Assembly (NCBI GenBank): GCA_963920665.1
Contig: OY987270.1
Span: 22,408,019 to 22,472,018 of the forward strand
Direction: 5' to 3'
Source of the DNA: Straminergon stramineum
Taxonomy: Eukaryota; Streptophyta; Bryopsida; Hypnales; Calliergonaceae
Length of the DNA stretch: 64,000 nt
Shown here: positions 44,724-57,342 of the stretch, piece after piece
How the letters are laid out: every line of letters starts with the position of its first letter
Numbering within the stretch: position 1 is the first letter of the stretch
Notes under the pieces: generated by a model
Seen by the model: the letters and a program-made list of their open reading frames with translations, nothing else
Told to the model about the DNA's origin: nothing
The model's database searches: none
Program-made: the position numbers and the translations under genes

Positions 44724-44745
44724 TGGGGGTGGGGGGGTGGGGGGG
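44724..44745 (+). other. G-run with quadruplex potential
   Basis: Three runs of five, seven and seven G are separated by single T. This can form a very stable short-loop G-quadruplex on the plus strand (four G-tracts arise by splitting the long runs). It is isolated in otherwise AT-rich DNA and no gene start is nearby. Confidence 0.7.
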
Positions 44746-45188
44746 TTGATCAGGATGCGGTCGGCTCCCTTAGCTAAATGTGAAATTTGGAAGTTGGATG
44801 ATCAGATGTGTACACAACAGCACAGACTCAGAGTCCAAAAGGGTACACACTTACACAGGAAAAGAGCAGTTATAGATTGTGACATTACAAGGTAGAGGGT
44901 TAAGTACGTGGCCACGAACTAGCTCAAAGAGTACTCACGTACGCAAAGATAACCACCTGCCCCCATTTCGTTGCAATCTAATTATTACAGCTGCCAAGTT
45001 TTCAAGTTTTCATGTGGGTGCAACCTATGCCAAGGGACCATGTTGGAAAATGTTGCTCACTCATTACTGTTCACTTACTTGTTCATTCTTAGTACTGTTC
45101 TGTTACAGTAGCTCTCAGTTAGTGTGCTTTTCATTCATTCAGCCTTGTTCTTCGGGCCTTCCAATTGTACTTATATCCCCACTCCGGA
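44746..45188. other. Short unannotated stretch
   Basis: No gene was recognised. A plus-strand open frame (44879-45193, 104 codons) runs into repeat H1 and has no known domain. Confidence 0.35.
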
Positions 45189-45626
45189 CTTAGGGGAGGC
45201 AACCCATTTCTAACCACTTAAGTAAATACATGTATCTGCAAGGGAGTTTTTAATGGTGGAAAATTTTCGTATGTGCAGAAATAGAGTTCATAAGATTTTC
45301 ATAATTTTCAGATTTTTATTTCTTAAAACATAATTACTATGATTTTTTAGTTGAAGATTCTGTTCCACCCCATATTGGTCATACATACCTTCCTATTTCC
45401 AACCAAGGTCTCATTGTAAAATCCAACATGACCAGAGTGGAAGGAATGGAGTCTTCCGCTCAAATATTCTTAGTAATTTTGTTTAGGGAAATAAAATCTG
45501 GAAAATTTTGGAAACCTTCTTAACTCTATTTCTGCACACTGGAAAATTTTCCCACCCAAGGAACTCGCCCTCCAGATATGTGTAAGTTAACCACTTAAGT
45601 AGTTGGAAATGGGCTGCCTCCCTTAG
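45189..45626. mobile_element. Foldback element H1 with ~180-bp inverted arms
   Basis: The left arm (~45189-45370) starts CTTAGGGGAGGCAACCCATT. The right arm (~45440-45626), read in reverse, starts CTAAGGGAGGCAGCCCATTT. Both arms then share CACTTAAGT-type, GAAAATTTTC, TGTGCAGAAATAGAGTT and TTATTT...AATTACTA blocks, with moderate divergence. Only ~70 bp separate the arms. Long imperfect TIRs with almost no interior suggest a foldback/MITE structure. Copy H2 lies 1 kb upstream. Confidence 0.65.
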
Positions 45627-46166
45627 ATTGATGATCGTCCAGTTCTAGTAATCCACGCTGGAGAATAATTTTCTCTTCGAAACTCTATTGATTGAGCCGC
45701 CGCTACCCATAATCAGTTAGAGCAGCCCTCGCTTGCTTGCAAGCGTCCTATCCATTCACGTGGTAAATAGAAAATTTCGGACTCAACTCTCAAAATAAAT
45801 GTATAGTAGTTGTGCGCCGGAATCCATCATTGATAAGAGAAGCGTCATTCCGACGCAAATCGATTTACTTAGATTACTTAAACTTATAGCTCTCAGATCG
45901 ATAGGTATCATAGCTCTTAAATTACCACAGCCGTATTTCGCGTACCGTGCATGCGCTTGAAGCACATTAAGCGCAATTAAGCGCTATTGCCATAAAAGCC
46001 GGTTGCGGGAGCAAGCTGGCCATAGCATGTTTCAGTGCAAGCGGATCTCAGTGTCTCTAATTAAGTTAGCTAGACTGAACTCACTGAAGTTAGCTGCTGC
46101 AAACCTGGAGTCCTGATTTTCGTGATAAACTCACGGAGGCAACTGTTGGGGGGAACAATTGCGTAG
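45627..46166 (+). other. Upstream region of the DUF674 gene
   Basis: 540 bases with mixed composition leading to the DUF674 start. It probably holds the promoter and 5' UTR. No clear TATA box or motif was assigned. Confidence 0.35.
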
Positions 46167-48258
46167 ATGCGAAGGCCAGGGTTGAGGAGTTCAATGGCGC
46201 CCAAAAGCACCACCACCCCGGACATGCCCGCCACATTTCAAGTGTCCCTGCTGAGTTGCAGGAAAACGGGTCGCGTGTTGTTTCTGGAGACGGGCAAGGA
46301 TTTTGTCGACCCGCTTCTCAGCTTCCTGCTCTTGCCAGTCGGCACCATCCTTCACATACTGTCTACAGGTAATCAAGTTCATTCGAGTACATCAAATTGG
46401 ACATTCAGTTGTACCCAATGATAGTCACAAGTTTGATGCCTTCGCATCCTTGACAAAAACTCTGCTGGTTTGGACTACATAGAATTGCAACTAATTCCAA
46501 GTTCAGTACTACTTGGTAAAATGCCAAATTCCTTAAGTGTCCGAGATCCACGATTTTGCGTTTATCATTGCGCAGCCTGAAACGCAAATCTTTATTTGCA
46601 AGTCCTAGTTTTTAGAGCTTTGTGAAGATGAGTGTCATGATTTAACGATATCAACGATGACTCGCCAGTCCGGCTTGTCCGTCACTATTCGCGCTTCGGT
46701 CCCAATATTGATGTGAGCTCTCACAGGGATTCCGTTGTACATAATTATATAAGTTATGTTTTTTTTAATCTTTTGATTGGCTGCTCGTACTGTAACATTA
46801 CCTTCCATGTATATTCCATCGATCACCAAGTTACGTTTCTACGATGCAAATTGAAGTAATGATACGGCAATTTCAATGATTGTTCCAATACCATGCATGA
46901 ATTTACAAGCACGCCTATTTTAATTTGTGGCAGGTCCTGTGAGAGGGAATCATCTGGGGGGTATCTACAGCGTTTTTGAGAGCGTGAAGAGCCTGCAGAG
47001 TTCGTTTTTATATGTGGACAAGCAGACCCTGGTGGAACCCAGACCTGCAGCCGTGGGCACTTGCGTGTCGACTGGCCTGCTGCAAAGGGCCAACACACCA
47101 AATCCCTCTCCTGAGATTGATTTTCCCAAGGTGTACTACCGGTGCAATAGTAACGCTTGCACCAACCTCTCCTCAAAGTCTGGAAGGCGCTGTGAGAACT
47201 GTAGCATTCAATATCGAACTTCTTACACTTACAGTTCGCCATTCACTGTTCTTCCCGAAGATCTTGAACAATTAAAGTCGGCGATTGTGGGCCCAGTCAA
47301 AGCTCCAGTGGGGGAGGCCAGTTCTTCCACTGGCCAAGGATTTGTAAAGGAAAGCATGACGTACATGGTCACAGACAGTTTGGAGATCATGCCTTCCACT
47401 ACGATTCGAAGCATCAAAGTCCTCAACAATTTGAAGGTGACCACTCTTTCTGATCTGGAGAGTAGCGACATTACAATCAGCATAGAACAGGTAAGTTTAC
47501 ACCCATTGCAACCATGGTACGTATTTCTCGTGAGGTTCATGTTTCTGGTCGTAAGTACGTACAAAATTTTGATCAATGTGCATAAGGCTAGCTCACCCTC
47601 TGCGACAGAATTCTGTTCGTCTATATCGCAATACCAAAAGAATAGATTGTGACACTGTTCATTACTGACTAACTTCGTCATATTCAACTTAGCTTCTACA
47701 TACGCTCCAGCTATAGTTAGCGGCGCAAAAGTGCCCGAAAGATCAATACGCTGCTAGGATTATTTAGTACCCATAATTACCTTTCATGATCAAGGTGCAC
47801 ACAAGCAACTGTCTTGCATGGGTACTCTTAATGATCGAAGACTTCAAATAATTCCGCTAAATTGGTTAAGTTTCTTTGATATTTACAATAGCTTCATGTA
47901 CTCAATTCATAGATATGCCAAGATAGGACTTGGACCCCATCCCCTACAGACTCCCTGATTAATATCACTTATTTCCTAGCTTGACGGTCTACAGCTGCGA
48001 CATTTTAATGAAATCAATTGCCGTTTTTATGAACCGTTTTTATGAACTGTTGAGACAATCGCGGTGTTAATTACGCAGCTAACTCATCGATTCGATTCAC
48101 TATTAAGTCATTCTGCATCCTAGACATTTACGAAACTAAATTCCTTGAACTTCGCTAACGTTGGCTGTGTACGTCGATGTTGCACTCAGGTCCTCCAGTT
48201 ACTTCAATCGGCACTGATGTCCAGCAGTTGTCTCAACGACGTGTTTGGGAAGAAATAG
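46167..48258 (+). CDS. DUF674 family protein, three exons
   Basis: Exons are 46167-46368, 46934-47490 and 48190-48258. Introns (565 and 699 bp) are GT-AG with phases 1 and 0, and the joined frame is 275 aa. It matches the plant DUF674 family throughout: GRVLFLETGKDFVDPLLSFL followed by LPVGTI near the N-terminus (residues ~36-61), a central YYRCNSNAC...GRRCENC cysteine cluster, SMTYMVTDSLEIMPST, then LNNLKVTTLSDLESSDI. The last exon gives VLQLLQSALMSSSCLNDVFG followed by KK and stop, the usual DUF674 end. Many seed-plant members carry two such modules (~450 aa or more); this one has a single module. The biochemical function is unknown. The cysteines could bind metal (inference). The start could be Met1 (46167) or Met10 (46194); conserved sequence begins only after residue ~22, so both are possible. 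Confidence 0.88.
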
Positions 48259-50373
48259 GTTTCAAGCTAGTCCTGCAGCAAACAGATTCCTAGAGAGCGA
48301 AAATGCGACATACTTTGTATTGATGTCACTCCAGCTGCTGCGGAAGCAAGATCAATTGTGGAAAGAAAGGATTTAGATCTACTTCATCTAGATCTGTAAA
48401 TTAAAGATTTTGTGTAGGATTTTTTCGAAGCGTTTAGTGACGTGGTTTCAATATCCAACCGGTTGATTGAACTCAATTAGTGAATGAGTGGACTCAGTTA
48501 ATTAAGGAACAAATTAAGGTGCCGCATTAGCTAGGCCTTGAACACCTGGGGACGTACGCAGCAATTGTATTTGCTCCAAGCGAGGCATTTTGAGGTGTTT
48601 CTTATCACAAAATATTGTAAAACGGATTTAGAGGCTTCAGCCGAAGCTATTTGTGGCTTACTTTAAACGTATGTCGCAACATAACCACGTCGTGCAATGA
48701 CTCTGACTTCGTAAGGTATGAACAATCTTCTTCTACAATCGTCCTAATTAGCCTACCTCCATCAGCCTTGCTCCTCAGTTCTGCTTCGTTTGCTACCGAT
48801 ACTTTTTCTCACATCTAGGAGTTTCTCGAGCAGCCCATCGCTTCATGATCAGTCAATTGTTCCTCCTGTAATTCGCTGCAGCAATTAAATTATTCTGGCA
48901 GTCATGATTCATGTGCTTCGTTCGTACTTTTCAATCCCAGCAGCTAGCAAGTATGCTCAGCCGATCTCCAAACTTCAGTCCACCATCCTATAGCTCGTAG
49001 CAATCACGGTAGTAGATCCATGGCCATGAAAATTTCATATAACGGTATGTTTTCGTCAGCGTTTGCAGCTGAAGATCCAACTCCAATTTGTCGTACGCGC
49101 ATTGCCATCGCCGCTGCTTTTTGCAAAAATTTGCAAAAATTTTACACAATTTTGTGCTCAGTAGTTGATCAGGGAATTGCGCTCTCAAGGTGGAGATCGA
49201 ATCGAATATCAACGGGCATGTAACCACGAAAACATACCCCAATTCTCGATTACCCTTCCGCCGCATTCTTCATTTCTAGCTGGTATCGAATGCCCAAACC
49301 CGGGATTGGAATACTTTATCGAAACTCGTGACTTTTCTGCATTGCGATTACCAATACTGAAGACATATAAATTACCCATGGTAGAAAATTACTCTTGACC
49401 GGATGCGACTCACAGAGGCTAGGTGCCCAAATCACCAACCTCAAATAAATCACGAAAACTCATTGGAATTGGTCTCATTTTACTTGGTTTTCGTACATGT
49501 AACGTACTGATCGACAAGTGCTCAGTTTCAGTGTCATAAAGATACTGGGTTCAACAACTTTGTCTACAATACTGGAGACACACTAGCCATGGCAGCAAGC
49601 TCCTAATTGTACACTTTTCTCTGAGGTCAATGCGTACACTATTAACCAGTCGCAAGCTAGGGTGCCACAAACAGCCACTTAACTCAAATCACAAATGCTC
49701 ATTGAAATTGGTCTCTTTTTAGGTGGTTTTTGTTTGAACTACTGATAACTGGTGAAATCTTTGTCATCGAGGTACTGTGTCTACCAATTTTGCTTACAAC
49801 AGAAGGCGTTACTGAGTGGAGACACTACCCATGTTAGCAAGCACGCAAATTGTACGCTTTTCGATCTCTGAGGTCAATGCGTATAATTATGATATTGAAA
49901 AGCCCGAAGGCCAGAACAAAGGGGAAAGACTCCAGACAGCCCAATTTGTTCAACCTAGGTGTTTGCTACCATCGGACAGGTACGTGAAGAGAATCACATA
50001 TATCATACACATATTCTCATTGAAATTCGTCTCTTCTTCGTACTTCTTTCATTTTGTTTACTGATTCCTACCAATCGAGCTTGAGGAAAAAATTCCGTCG
50101 AGGACTAAGATCAGTCACGGGAACAATGATATATATCAGACACGTATAGTAAGACAACTGGTCTGCGGCCGGAATCTCAATCTTCATACGACATGATTGG
50201 CTCCTAATTGGAAACATTCTCTTTTGTAACTGTGATTGACCTCCTTATTCCTCCTCGCTTAGGTTTGTAGCAGACAAGGATCGGATCACTGTGGATATCT
50301 GCACGAAGGTCTACAGTTTATTAGTTTTATTTTTATTTTTTGAACTTAATTAGTTTGTGTGATGAATGTGCAG
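48259..50373. other. Intergenic region without recognised genes
   Basis: Mixed composition and no known domain in any frame. Two related stretches around 49440-49510 and 49680-49750 share (A/G)CTCATTG(A)AATTGGTCTC followed by GGTTTT, a diverged local duplication. A third CTCATTGAAATTCGTCTC is near 50018. A possible earlier PDR exon (RFVADKDRI, ~50262-50310) is too short to call. Confidence 0.45.
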
Positions 50374-51319
50374 AGTTGGGATTCTAGTTCCCACCATTGA
50401 GATTACGAGAATGTCACGGTCGATGCCAAGTGCTTTGTGGGCAACAGAGCACTGCCCACACTCACCCATGTCACAATCAACTTGCTGACGGTATAAATTT
50501 TCAAGCCTTTGATCTCGAATGTAATCAAAATTCCATTTCACGATCTAACTGCTACAGTTTGAAGTTAATGTTTGCAACCTGAGTGTCTAGCTATGGCTTC
50601 ATAACAAGAGGAATTATCATCTTGCTCCTTGGTATGACTTTTCAAGCCTTAGATCTTGAATGCATTCTCTACTCCTGAGACCTCATGTTCACGATCTTAC
50701 AGGACTTGGAGTTTCTATATTGTAAATGTGAACTTACAGCTTGTCCAGCTATGCCTTCTTTGAAGAACGAGATGAATGATTCATATTGTTGTGAGTGGGG
50801 TGTAGGATGTTTTAAGAAAATTGGGTTTGTCACCCAATACGAAGACGGAATTGAACATTCTTCACAATGTTATATGAATCCTGAAGCCCACAAGGTATGC
50901 AAAATAAACTTCCATCCCATCCTGCTGATTATAATAATTTCTGAGCATACTTGATGATTGACCTAATATCAAAGTTATTCCTGAGTTGCTGGATTTACAT
51001 TTCATTGCTCCCGATTTTTCAGTATGATAAAAAACAGTTAGTTCTGAGCGGGTGTTGTTGCTACTGCACAGGATGACATTGCTGCTGGGCCTCCGGGCTC
51101 AGGGAAACAACGTTGCTGCTGGCGCTTGCGGCCAAGCTTGACCCTGAGCTCAAGGTGGAGGGCTGTATGACTTACGCTTATAATGGACACACCTTTATTG
51201 AGGATGTGCCACCGCGGACGTGTTCTTACATCAGCCAGCAAGATCTTCATGTGCTTGAATTGACTGTTCGGGAGACGCTTGATTTTTCTGGCAGGTGCCA
51301 AAGAGTGGATTCCCGCTAT
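50374..51319 (+). pseudogene. Fragment of a PDR-type ABCG transporter gene, frameshifted
   Basis: Two exon remnants are visible. The first, 50374-50490, encodes the PDR N-terminal stretch VGILVPTIEI and then, in another frame, ENVTVDAKCFVGNRALPTLT. About four bases are missing at 50405, so the frame breaks. The second, ~51050-51319, covers MTLLLG, the Walker A region and on to [32 protein letters not shown] and [20 protein letters not shown], ending at a GT donor. The Walker A stretch (51088-51112) lacks single bases at two places, so the P-loop is not encoded in frame. Full-length PDR proteins are ~1400 aa pumps with two ABC-TMD halves; only ~5-10% is present. No later exons were found downstream, so this is a dead, truncated copy. 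Confidence 0.85.
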
Positions 51320-53454
51320 GTATGTCTCAATTAACTACTCTGTCAGTGCTTGACCTAAAAATGAAAGGTTTGATCCGTCCACATATAAAATTTTCAGTAT
51401 TCATTTCAAAACATTTTGCGCTTATATTGATTAGAAATATAGGTCTTGGTTTCTTCTTTCTATAAGTATATTTTGCTACGTCGTAGATTTTGAAAGCGTT
51501 CATTTCAAACTTCAGTAGGTGCGGAAGCAGTCAATTCTGGCCATTTAGGCACTTAAGGATTAAACTCCAGATTGATAGAAACTACATGACTGTTCCTCGG
51601 CAACTGCATGACCTATGAACTCTCTCGAGTGGGACGTAACAGAGGTCAAGTGTTGTGCCGTCTTGTCTAATTCTCTTCCTTGTTTAAAAAACAGATGAAT
51701 GCACTATTTCCACGTTCACTTGTAAGTTTGTGGATATTTTCTTTGGTTCAAGTTGAAATGTGACCAAAATTTCAAAGCTATCTGAATTGAAACCTGTTTT
51801 AAGAGAGTTCAATGGATCAATGCATGGATCGGATTGGACGTGTTATGCAGACATGCTTGCTGAGTTTGCAAAATAAGAGAAAGAAGATGAAAATTTTCAT
51901 GAGAGTGACATGGATGTCTACATGAACAATGGGCCTCCAATCACCCCAATCCACGTGTATGGTCAATTTCATTAAAATGGCAGTATTCCAAGTGCCATTT
52001 TTCAGAATACGTAGTCTAAATTGTTAAAAGACGTCTAGGATAGTTGTAGGTATCGGACATCTAGGACACTTCTAGATTTCAAAAAAATTTGGAAGTAATA
52101 TATATTTCAAACCTCACAGTCTAAACCATCTATGACTTGTCTAGATTCCAAACATCTGGGTTAAATCTAGATTTCTAACATCTAAGACTGGTCTAGATTT
52201 CAGACTGCACAGTCTAAACCTTAAAAGTGCTGAAGTTGCAAAATGGCCCGCCATTTTAATGAAATTGACTATGTCTGCTTTATTGGTGTAAAAACTTCCA
52301 TGATATATCAACGTCTAAACTTGTCTGCGTGTATCTGTGTGTGTAGGCAACAACAGTGAAACTCAAGGAATGAAGAGCAGCATCTCCACAAAAGTACATC
52401 CTGAAGGTGAAGGGCTACAGACTTTGAAAATACTCAGTCTTGTAAATTTCGTATATAAAACTATATGAGCTCTTCAAGTAGTTCGAAAGTACTTAGTATT
52501 AATCAAAGTTGTGGAATGGATTGTGCTTGCCTTGCAAATTTTGGGGTTGAATGTTTTCTCCAGCAAAAATTGTAGGTGACATCATGCACCCAAGTGTATC
52601 TGGATGCCAAAAGAAACATGTCACTACTAGTATGCCAAAACTCTGCAAATCACATTCAACACATTCAACCAACAACAGCTACAATGACAACAAAATCTTG
52701 TAATCCGTACCCCCAAAACAACCACTTGCCTAAAATAAACACAATTTAAACATGAGAACCACTGGTCAATTTTGGATGAACATATAATCTGGACACACTT
52801 TGAATTCATAGTTTATTCATAGAGCGCCCCAAAATTCGGCACCAAACTGCATTGGAATCCTCTTTAAGTTGAATCCAACAACACAACACACACACACACC
52901 AAAAAAGCAGTGTTGTTCACAGTTAACTTTCAAAACATATTTCTATTGTTCAAAATATGTAATGTATGATCTCTTACTTCAACTTCTTTAGACTTGGAAT
53001 CAGACACTTTGGCCATTTGGGCAGTTACAGGTTAAAGAATGGATGTAAGTCTATTTTACTGCTCATTGGTTGCTTCATGTGCATCTGAAATCTATTGTAC
53101 CGGTGTTTCTTATGCTCATTTGTACTGAGTTTATCAATTTCTATTTTGGATAAGTTAACAAATGTATGATGGATGCATAATTCTGGAATTTATCTGGCTA
53201 CAGAAGGGGCACTGTCTGCCACAAGAAGAAGTCCTACAGGTACTCAACTTCATCAGAACAGTGTCTTCTAATGGTGACACATTTCACATTTTTGTCCAAC
53301 AGATGAGAGCAACACTTCCGTCATTGTGACAATAAATACCTTAAGTCACCAATCTCAGCAAATATGCAAACATATATTGTTTGATTGTACTCCCTGCTGA
53401 AACAACCGTACATGTCCCATCATTAAGGTGATCGGACACTTTTCTTTTCTTTTG
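51320..53454. other. Intergenic region, no gene recognised
   Basis: No known domain was found. A homologous ~60-bp stretch ending in a TTAA-type terminus occurs twice in the same orientation (GGCCATTTAGGCACTTAAGG near 51540-51560 and GGCCATTTGGGCAGTTACAG near 53007-53030). They look like single ends of another TTAA family. The local sequence near 52020-52220 repeats CTAGA and TCTAGGAC-like words. Confidence 0.4.
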
Positions 53455-53725
53455 ATCTTTGAGAAAGTGCCAGGATGGTGATCATATCAAATTTGGTGAA
53501 GCATTGTATTTCTTCACTTATCCTTCACTTGGACCAAAAAATGCTTTTCAATCATATTCATGAACTTCTTTTTTTCCAAATTTGGCAACTTCATCCACAT
53601 TTATAATAGAAATGGAAAATTTCCAACAAAAAAATATTACTTTTATCTAGCAAAAAGTAGACTTTATTTTGAAATGGTGTAATTTGACCTCGTGGTGCCA
53701 AAAAAAAAAGGATTAAAGGTGACAT
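53455..53725 (+). repeat. Dispersed repeat D, copy 2 (unoccupied)
   Basis: It matches the two flanks of TTAA-element A6 (10320-10373 and 11836-12070) as one continuous sequence. The region GATCATATCAAATTTGGTG (53480-53498) corresponds to the insertion point in copy 1. Confidence 0.7.
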
Positions 53726-54673
53726 ATCTAGACCAAATTGTCACCCAATTTCAATCTTACTCATATATCCAAGTATTTAGGACTAAAATTTGCCTAGCAT
53801 TATTCAACTTACAAGGGAGTAGGCATGTCATTTGAGGAGGTAAATCAAGATACAAATTACTCCAAGATTCAAAGTATTGAAAGCAATTGAAAATTTGGCA
53901 AGGTCTTTTAAATTTGAGAACTATTGATGTCAACAACTTTCAAGGCTTACAACTAGCTTACTTAGGGGCTTAAGGTAACATTAACTAAAGTTTTAAAATT
54001 TTAGTAATTACAATATGGTGTACAACTTTCCAAATTTATTAATTCATTAATTGTAAATACAATTAGTAGTTTAAAAAATTAAAAATTCACAAATTTCAAA
54101 AAACTTGTCACTTCTCATGGATTGCTTTTGAAAAGTTGTGACAATATTAAGTCATAGGAATGTTCATTCAAGGCTATTTTTTTAGGTGTCATATAAAGTG
54201 CAACGTGTTGCAATTGGTTGTCAATACCTTACTTAGAAGTTCACATTAGTAAAAAGCACATAAATGGAGGTAGTTCTAGTAATTCACATGAATCTAGATG
54301 CCACACTTTATTTAGTTTGAAATTTTATTCCTAAGACTATTTCATGTGTATAAGCTCTCATTACCCTCATTTTAAAGCATGCTTGTGCTACCTTGGTGTA
54401 TAAGAGGGATATAGAGTTGACTTCCCAAACCTTGTAAGAAATTAGATGAGAGAGATTGTGAGACCCAAGTAGACATTTAGCCATAGCACTTTGGTTGGAA
54501 CAAATTAGATGGCTTGCCTCACATGCTTGGAAAGCTAATGATAACTTTCCTAGAAGGGGATTCTAAAAAAAGAGATTTGCCAAAGTGGAAAAAAATAATT
54601 TATTTTCAATTATAACACAAATATCATATAATCCTCATGGTCAAAGTGCATTAGATGAAATCTGGCCATTTAG

Positions 54674-54840
54674 AAGACTATGAGTTCCCCGCAGTGGGGA
54701 ACTCAGTGAACTACGCCACTTCAGCACTCTTATGTGGTCAGAACGCGGCCACGTCAAATTTTATTTTTATTTTTTGAAAAAAAAAAAAAATTCTCGACTT
54801 CTTTTGCAATTTTAGGGCGCAAACACACACACACACACAA

Positions 54841-54938
<98 letters not shown>

Positions 54939-55021
54939 TTTTTTTTTTAAATTGATCTTTATGATGGTTGACAGCAATCAGCTGTTCCCTCACTACTGCG
55001 GGAACAGAGTGGGGGACAGGC
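54674..55021. repeat. Hairpin-ended element holding (CA)n and (GATA)n
   Basis: The left end has the hairpin GAGTTCCCC-GCAGT-GGGGAACTC (54682-54704). The right end has CTGTTCCC...GGGAACAG (54979-55004). The right end reversed resembles the left (GTTCCC, GCAGT, GGGAAC), so they may be inverted ends of one small element. Similar GTTCCC/GGGAAC hairpins occur at 25365-25395 and 60359-60378. The class is unknown. Confidence 0.35.
54841..54938. repeat. (GATA)n microsatellite with (CA)n leader
   Basis: About 24 uninterrupted ATAG/GATA units over ~98 bp, preceded by (AC)n at 54822-54839. On the minus strand this creates artefactual open frames of repeated Ser-Ile-Tyr-Leu, which are not genes. Confidence 0.95.
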
Positions 55022-56460
55022 CTGAAACGGCCCTCTCAAGCTCCTGAAAAACATCTAATGGTGTTAAATTTTTCTCACATACACTCCCACATGTCTTGTG
55101 CAAAATCTTGCAATTGAATATGTGAAAAAAAAGAACTAGCTTTCTTCATAATAGCTCTTTGCATTAGAAATGGCAATTTTGAAGTGTTTTTAGATAAAAC
55201 ATAGTCATGAACCTTTAGTGGTTGTTAACAATACAAAATACAAATACACAATTGAATTCTAATTATTTAGAAGTCTCAAAAATGGAAAATTAAAAGTCTT
55301 AAATGGTTGTTGGCATAGAATATGGTCTTCTACACCATCTAGAAATCACATGGCATAAATTGCACATAAATTGAAATACTTGAACAAAAGTCTTAAAAAA
55401 AATTCCACTTACAAATGGAATCTGAGTGCACAATCCAAATGTACACACTAAAGGTTCAATCAACCTTGAAACACTAGGCCTCTAACCACATAATTGAACT
55501 TCATATTTTCATTGTCATTTTCTATGCTCCCACTTCAAGATTACATATGAATGAAAAAAATGATTTTCATTTTCAAAAGATGAGATCACTTGTCTTCTAT
55601 AAGTCATAAATTTTTTATACTTTTATTTGAATATTTGAATTTCTTTGAATTTTAAAGGAAAAAAAATTCACATCAAAAATGAAATAAGTTTAAAAAGTTT
55701 GAAAACTTCATTTTTGATTTATATTATGGAGTAGAACATTGTGATATGAACCAAATTTTGGTATAATTCTATAATTAAAAATTCCATAGAGCATGGCTTA
55801 AGAGCCTATTGTAAATTCAAAAAATGGTGAAATATCCAATCTTGAATTTTCAAATTGGATAGAAACCAGAATTGATTACCTCCATTTCTTTAAATGGTTT
55901 AGAATTCAAGAAATATGGTAATTATGGATAAAATTCAGAGAGGAGCAATCCAACCTATAAATTTTCCAAATAGACTAAAAAAGGCAATATGGGGGATCCA
56001 TTTTTAAAGCATCTTTTCATGTAGTAAAACCATAAATACCAGATTGAAGAAGGAAATCTCCAATACTATCTAATCATCTTCCATTCAAGTAATTCCTAAA
56101 TAAAAATTAAATAAAAAATGCTATGTCATCATGACAACACTATTTTGAAGTCTTCCAAACACCAAAAAGTGGCTGTAGAAGCATTTGTTAATTTACCCTT
56201 TAAGGTTAAAGAAAAAGAATTGATTTCTAGGGTGAGAAAAATATAAATAATTCATGATTTGAAAGGAATTAGAAATAAGTTGGGAAATGGAGGCCCCTAA
56301 TTTTGTTTAATAGAGAATGAATTGGAGCAATACAATTTGAAAAATATAATTGTATGCAATAGGCATGTGTATTTACATATGATTGTGTTTGTCAATCTCC
56401 ATTTGATACATGAAAAATAGTACATGGGAAGAATTGTAAAAGATGTGTCCCTTTTGCATC

Positions 56461-57342
56461 TTAACCCCTAAAGTTTACAATTGACTGTGTTTTCACCAAA
56501 AACGCTCCAAAACTCCCATTTCTAGTACAAGTACCAAATTTTAGAAAAAAAATATTTTTGGACACATGTAACCACAAGATCTTGTAGAAAGTTGGTTTGA
56601 GAAGATGTGAAAAAAAATTCAGAAATTTCCACCATGTAGTTTGCAAGATATTAGCAATTGAATTGACAAAAATCCATTTTTGAACTTGCGAAGAAGCAAG
56701 CAACTACACTTCACAAGCTCACATTTGTATGAAGAAATGTCCATATTGGTGGTTCTACTTTGGATTCATTCTTCAAGGCAAGTTGGCTACATGCTTGAAA
56801 AATTTCTCACCATTTGGAATTGTACAATATATAGGAAAAAAATAGTAAGTAGAAAGCAGTAGAGAATGGTTCAAAACACGAAATTGAAAAATGCCAATCC
56901 CAATGGCTGTAATGTTGTAAAAATAAAATGATTTTATTTTTTCCAAAAATATTGAAAATTGAGTTAATTAAAGGACTTCAAAGTAGATTTTTAGAGTAGA
57001 GAATCCATAACTGCCCCCAAACAAACACTCCTGTCATAACTTTCATCTCATTGATCAAAATGGAATGATTCAAAGCTTTCCACATATATATAAATCTACA
57101 AAACCAATTTCAAATTTTGGTTTAGGAAAAAACTGATTTTTTTTAATCTCTCCTGATTGCTTGGCCAAGGAAAAAAACTACACATCATGCAATAACTTTT
57201 TAATCATGCAATCAAAAGTTATGAAAATTGTTGGGCCTTAAAGCTATTCTTCGGGCGCATGTTGTGTGAAAATTTCATTCATAGTGAATTGCCCAAAATT
57301 GCTATCTTGCCAAATAACACAGCTTAGTCCTTTATATGTTAA
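56461..57342 (-). mobile_element. TTAA-element A5 (882 bp)
   Basis: TTAA lies at 56461-56464 and 57339-57342. The left terminus CCCCTAAAGTTTAC matches A4, and the right terminus is decayed (CCTTTATATG). The interior is the reverse complement of A2/A3, including the CACATGTAACCACAAGATCT block and the GAATGATTCAAAGCTTTCCA block. It is non-coding. Confidence 0.75.

Larger units (their letters stand above)
53726..56460. other. AT-rich stretch with microsatellites
   Basis: No gene was recognised. It holds (CA)n and (GATA)n tracts bounded by hairpins, described separately. An inverted copy of the repeat from 9.5-9.8 kb lies at about 56280-56370. Confidence 0.4.

Noticed and set aside
50262..50310. 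Additional upstream PDR exon
   Set aside because: The frame RFVADKDRITVDI only loosely resembles the PDR stretch before VGI and is too short to separate from chance.
51540..53033. One transposon bounded by the similar ends at 51.55 and 53.02 kb
   Set aside because: Both ends are in the same orientation, so they cannot be the two inverted termini of one element. They are probably two separate remnants.
54738..54993. Minus-strand frames rich in Ser-Ile-Tyr-Leu
   Set aside because: They are translations of the (GATA)n microsatellite and not genes.
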